In this document: in pieces, positions 60,598 through 64,000 of the stretch
Numbering within the stretch: the first letter of the stretch is position 1
Layout of the letters: every line of letters begins with the position of its first letter
From: an uncultured Coriobacteriaceae bacterium
GTDB lineage: Bacteria; Actinomycetota; Coriobacteriia; Coriobacteriales; Atopobiaceae
Assembly: GCA_902777325.1 (NCBI GenBank)
Contig: CACYTH010000023.1
Span: 1-64,000, forward strand
Direction of reading: 5' to 3'
DNA length: 64,000 bases
The notes under the pieces: model-generated
The model's database searches: none
Seen by the model: the letters and a program-made list of their open reading frames with translations, nothing else
Told to the model about the DNA's origin: nothing
Translations under genes and position numbers: made by a program

Positions 60598-60611
60598 GAG
60601 AACGATTTCAC
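60598..60611. promoter_or_regulatory. LacI-type operator before GH32
   Basis: GAGAACGATTTCAC matches the left half of the site at 36189 and the right half of the site at 45843. It lies 71 bases upstream of the GH32 start. Confidence 0.65.
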
Positions 60612-60756
60612 ACGATTTGTTCGGAGAGCGGACGCCCTGTGCATTGGCGTGGCAATTGCACCTTGCCTTGGATGGCAAAAGCATTGGTCTACCGCGCCGT
60701 GGCATGACCCGTTGCGCTACGATGACGGTTGTCCGAGAGCGGGGATGGAGGCGCGC

Positions 60757-61695
60757 ATGATCGAGCTGTACCGGTCCTATTGGCGTGAGATGCGTGCGGT
60801 GGACGAGATCGTGCCGGGCACCTGGGTGGAGCTCACCAGCCCCACGGCCGAGGAGGCCGCGCAGGTGGCCGAAGCCCTGGGCGTCGACCAGGACGACATC
60901 CTGGCAGCCATCGACCCGGAGGAGCGCTCGCGCGTCCAGACCGAGGACGACTACACCCTCATCGTCGTCGACCTGCCCGCGCGCGAGGAGCGCCACCACG
61001 AGCAGGCCTACAACACCATTCCGCTGGGCGTCATCATCACCGACGAGAACGTCATCACCGTGTGCTCCGAGGAGACCTCAGTCCTGAGCTCGCTGCACGC
61101 AGCGCGCATCCGCGACCTCTCCACCGAGAACCGCCTCGCCTTCGTCTACCGCATCATGCTGCGCATCGCCCTGCGCTACCAGCAGGTTCTGGTGGGCATC
61201 GACCGCACGCGCATCGAGTTCGAGGAGCACATCGAGGACCTCAAGGGAGAGCACGACCTCATCCAGTTGCACGAGCTCGAGTCGACGCTCGTCTACCTGT
61301 CGACGTCGCTGCGCGGCAATGCCAACGTGCTCAGCCGCCTCGGCCGCTATGGGCACCTGCAGCAGCCCGAGGACCGCGACATCCTGGACGACGCCATCGT
61401 GGAGAACCAGCAGGCCATCGAGATGGCCCAGATCTACCGCGAGGTCATCGACGGCACCCGCGAGCTGGTGAGCAACCTCATGGACTCACGGCTGAACCAT
61501 GTGATGGAGCGCCTGACCTCGCTGACCATCATCCTCTCCATCCCTACGGTCATCTCTGGCGCATACGGCATGAACGTGGCGGGTCAGTGGATGCCGCTCT
61601 CCGACGCGGCGCACGGCTTTACGATCATCAACCTCATAACGATCTTCGCCTGTCTGGCGCTCGCCCTTGTCCTGCGCAAACGCCGCCTTTTGTAG
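60757..61695 (+). CDS. corA: CorA-family divalent metal transporter
   Basis: A 312-residue CorA protein. The cytoplasmic funnel domain (1-240) ends in a long helix; two C-terminal membrane segments (about 250-270 and 285-307) flank the signature Y-G-M-N (SGAYGMNVAG). It conducts Mg2+ or Co2+ as a pentamer. The start is ATG 60757, with GGAGG six bases upstream. A nearby ATG at 60745 has no such site. The periplasmic loop after GMN is short and less acidic than in classical CorA (MPLSDAAHGF). Confidence 0.92.
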   Translation: MIELYRSYWREMRAVDEIVPGTWVELTSPTAEEAAQVAEALGVDQDDILAAIDPEERSRVQTEDDYTLIVVDLPAREERHHEQAYNTIPLGVIITDENVITVCSEETSVLSSLHAARIRDLSTENRLAFVYRIMLRIALRYQQVLVGIDRTRIEFEEHIEDLKGEHDLIQLHELESTLVYLSTSLRGNANVLSRLGRYGHLQQPEDRDILDDAIVENQQAIEMAQIYREVIDGTRELVSNLMDSRLNHVMERLTSLTIILSIPTVISGAYGMNVAGQWMPLSDAAHGFTIINLITIFACLALALVLRKRRLL

Positions 61696-61734
61696 AGACT
61701 GGCCTACAATTGGGCGGAGTAGGGAGGAGGCGCC

Positions 61735-63429
61735 ATGAGCTCATCGGTTGGGGACCATCGTCAGGATGCCGGCTTTGCGGGGACGCCCCCTGACCCTACG
61801 AGGCCCCCTGAGAGAAAGCGTGGCCTCTGGTGGAAGATCCTCGCCGCGCTCGGGTTGGTGGGCGGCGGCTGTGCGGCGCTGAGCGTCATCTCGGGCATCA
61901 TAGTCATGGGTACGCTGACGGTCAGCCTTGCCACGTGCAACACGTCCTGCTCGGACAAGCCCATAGGCGATTCTCGCGCCGACACGGCGTTCATCTCCAG
62001 CCGGGAGGTCACGACTCGCGACATCGAGACCTTTGACGCCCTGCGCGGCGCACTGGACTCGCTGTATAAGGGACAGGAGGCGAGCCTGGCCGATAGCTCC
62101 CTGCCCAAGACGCCGGACGAGCTGCGCGCGACTCTCGTGCGGGGGAGCTGGCCCAAGGGCATCCGCGACGTGATGGGCGAGTCGCGCAACCCCCAGACCT
62201 GGATCCGTCTGTCAGAGCTTGCCGAGACCTACCTCGAGGAGGAGACCGGCGAGGACTGGCAGGTGGTGGACTTTGCCTATCCCTTCCCAGACAACGGGCC
62301 CATTCCCGTGCCGGCTGTGCGTGACGAGGGCGACTCCGCGGACACGCGCCTGCTCTGCGTTGAGGGCGAGGACGAGGGCCTGTACGCCTTGGTCAGGTAC
62401 TACCGCTGGAGGAAGCTGGCAGAGTACGACAACGACCTATCCGACGCGCGCGAGAGCCGCGCAGAGCTCCTCGAGGCATCCGAGCAGCTGTCGGCTACGG
62501 GGCTTCTCGGTTCGCGTGACTACGTGATCTCGCAGGGTGACCTGTACGTATGGGCGACGGGCGACAACGACGAGCTGCGTGACCCGGAGACGTTTCTGGC
62601 CTTTGCCAACCAGCTGACGGAGGGGCACGGGAACTACTTCCGCGTGACCCTGCTTGAGCAGGACACGCCCTGCCACATTGGCTACGACGCGCTCTCGTAC
62701 CGCTATCCCAACGAGCGGCCGCTGGAGGAGATGAGCCGCGAGCAGGCGCGGGAGCTGCTGCTCGATGACGATTACATACACTATCTCGACACGGCGGACG
62801 AGGACGAGCTGCTTTGCGGCTATCGCCGTGACGCGGAGGTCGAGATCGCCCTCGAGGAGCTCGAGGGCGTGCTTGCCCCCGTGCAACCGAAGGACTACAA
62901 AAACCCGTGGCGCTCGCCTGACAAGGGAAGCGCCTTTGACGAGGCCCTAGCCGAGGCGGTAGCCGAGCGCGTGGGCGGCATCGACGCAAGCTCGATGATT
63001 GCCACGAGTGTGCGTGAGGCGGACGAGCGTGGGCAGGAGGCGAACGTGTGGATCGTCCTGCCGCGTGGCTCGGTGCCCGAGACCCCACAGGCGTTCTGTG
63101 ACCTTGCCAACGGGCTCCGTGACACGGTATGGGACCAGATGGGATTTGGGGGTGGCCCCGCCAGCTGTTACGTGCACGTGTTTGTCGTCGAGCCGGAGGG
63201 AATCGGGGGACCTTCGGGTGAGGTATGGAGCTTCGCTGACATGCGAGCGGCGGTGGTAGCGGACCCGCAGGTGCTAGGGAACTGCACCGTCGACGTGTCG
63301 CTCTCTGCGTATCCGTCAGCGACGCTCTGGTCGGATGGCGAGACCCGCCAAGACTACGACTGCTATAAAACCGACGTGGGCGGACGATTTTCTCGCACAC
63401 GCGCATGGCGCTACGACTCGGAGGGGTAA
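61735..63429 (+). CDS. membrane-anchored hypothetical protein
   Basis: A 564-residue protein. A Pro/Arg-rich cytoplasmic start (1-30) is followed by a membrane segment (about 36-62, GGGCAALSVISGIIVMGTL) and a large acidic domain outside. That domain contains three similar-looking blocks, each with a fairly conserved YxxxQGDLYVWATGDN/ANVWIVLPRG/sequence-like strand and an FCDLANGLRD/FLAFANQLTE helix. So it may be built from repeats of one fold of about 150 residues. No family was recognised. GGAGGAGGCGCC precedes ATG 61735. Codon use is like its neighbours. Confidence 0.7.
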   Translation: MSSSVGDHRQDAGFAGTPPDPTRPPERKRGLWWKILAALGLVGGGCAALSVISGIIVMGTLTVSLATCNTSCSDKPIGDSRADTAFISSREVTTRDIETFDALRGALDSLYKGQEASLADSSLPKTPDELRATLVRGSWPKGIRDVMGESRNPQTWIRLSELAETYLEEETGEDWQVVDFAYPFPDNGPIPVPAVRDEGDSADTRLLCVEGEDEGLYALVRYYRWRKLAEYDNDLSDARESRAELLEASEQLSATGLLGSRDYVISQGDLYVWATGDNDELRDPETFLAFANQLTEGHGNYFRVTLLEQDTPCHIGYDALSYRYPNERPLEEMSREQARELLLDDDYIHYLDTADEDELLCGYRRDAEVEIALEELEGVLAPVQPKDYKNPWRSPDKGSAFDEALAEAVAERVGGIDASSMIATSVREADERGQEANVWIVLPRGSVPETPQAFCDLANGLRDTVWDQMGFGGGPASCYVHVFVVEPEGIGGPSGEVWSFADMRAAVVADPQVLGNCTVDVSLSAYPSATLWSDGETRQDYDCYKTDVGGRFSRTRAWRYDSEG

Positions 63430-63488
63430 AAGGCTGGTAAGGGCCTATAGTGTGCGCATGGATCGCACAAGTTGAGAGGGGACGTCTG

Positions 63489-64000
63489 ATGGAGCGCAAG
63501 AGCACCGATCTGGCAGAGGTCCGCGAGCAGGACGAGCGGCTCGCCTACGGCCAGGACTTCTCCCAACCGCAAAACGAGGGGCGCACGCGAATCGCTCTCG
63601 CGGTGCTTGCTGTGGTGGTGGCCCTGGTGTCGTTCTTTGTGCTGGGGAGCTTCTTCACCAACCCGGACACCTTCAAGGGCGTCATGGAGACGCTCGACCA
63701 AAAGAAGAGCAGCGTCATGAGCCTGATGGGTGCCTCCACGGGCTCGTCTGCCGCGATCTCGCTTCTGCCGGGAGACGCCGGGACGCCCATCGCGGAGAAG
63801 CTCGTAGATCTGAGTTCGGACTTTCTGATTGTGCTCGCGGCCATCTACCTCGAGAAGTACCTGCTCACCATCCTCGGCTTCGCGGCCTTCAAGGTGCTCG
63901 TGCCCGTGAGCTGCGCGCTTCTCCTTCTGGCCGTCGTTGCCTGGCGCCAGCCGCAGGCGCGCGCCGTGATCCTGCGCATCGCCATGAAGATGGCGCTCTT
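63489..64000 (+). CDS. multi-pass membrane protein, 3' end outside the window (partial)
   Basis: The frame is open from ATG 63489 (GAGAGGGGACGTCTG upstream) to the window end, giving 170 residues. A charged N-terminus (1-33) is followed by a membrane segment (about 35-58), an extracytoplasmic stretch (60-115, with MGASTGSSAAISLL) and two further hydrophobic segments (about 115-155). The protein continues beyond 64000. No family was recognised. Confidence 0.75.
   Translation, partial: MERKSTDLAEVREQDERLAYGQDFSQPQNEGRTRIALAVLAVVVALVSFFVLGSFFTNPDTFKGVMETLDQKKSSVMSLMGASTGSSAAISLLPGDAGTPIAEKLVDLSSDFLIVLAAIYLEKYLLTILGFAAFKVLVPVSCALLLLAVVAWRQPQARAVILRIAMKMAL

Noticed and set aside
60528-60756. A magnesium riboswitch before corA
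   Set aside because: The leader is short and holds a sugar operator of the divergent GH32; no M-box-like helices could be traced.

Overview
The window is high-GC, densely coded DNA from an anaerobic, sugar-fermenting actinobacterium. Gene content (many PTS and ABC sugar systems, an oxygen-sensitive sulfatase-maturating radical SAM enzyme, ProXp-ala, large FtsX-type ABC permeases) and base composition suggest the Coriobacteriia (an Olsenella, Collinsella or Atopobium relative). That placement is inference; no rRNA gene is present.

Layout. 1-7.0 kb: end of an unknown gene, a fructose operon (DeoR-type regulator, fruK, fruA), a repeat block, a HAD phosphatase, a small protein, an anchored helical protein and a prolyl-tRNA editing enzyme. 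7.1-11.8 kb: a MacB/FtsX-type ABC pair, a palindromic repeat, a HAD phosphatase and a membrane protein. 11.9-13.4 kb: an accessory patch with a tightly controlled promoter, a frameshifted GIY-YIG nuclease and a RelB/PIN toxin-antitoxin pair. 13.4-19.9 kb: a sulfur-flavoured cluster (sulfatase-maturating enzyme, cysteine synthase, sulfatase, split CHR transporter, orphan PTS EIIB, TauE/SafE exporter). 20-34.5 kb: mixed metabolism (cupin, cytidylate kinase-like protein, GH13, ROK kinase, PHP phosphatase, acetyltransferase, GH1, two DMT transporters, an oxidoreductase fused to an HbpS/UPF0303 domain, HAD, PlsY, peroxiredoxin), broken up by hairpin repeats.

34.6-60.6 kb is a large sucrose/fructan region: three GH32 enzymes, two EIIBCA PTS permeases, fructokinase, three LacI regulators, a complete carbohydrate ABC operon with its own MsmK-type ATPase, a YesL module, and a sucrose phosphorylase gene that is interrupted by a deletion. 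Two operator families can be read by eye: a GTGNNAACGATTTCAC-like site at five sucrose promoters, and a GTGTGCA-N2-TGCACAC palindrome at the ABC operon and one LacI gene. 60.7-64 kb holds a CorA transporter and two unrecognised membrane-anchored proteins, the last running off the window.

The most interesting system lies inside the sugar region at 36.4-38.2 kb: a Ro60 orthologue (TROVE + vWA) preceded by two tandem candidate Y RNAs. The second contains a complete circularly permuted tRNA-like module (T-arm, joined acceptor stem, U8-A9, D-arm), as in bacterial YrlA RNAs. The two RNAs share the GCCGAAG Ro-binding motif, and the helix next to it is kept by compensatory changes. Also notable are a perfect 97-bp-arm palindrome at 30.5 kb with shorter relatives elsewhere, and a second repeat family present in both orientations. 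No CRISPR array, rRNA, canonical tRNA, transposase or prophage was seen.
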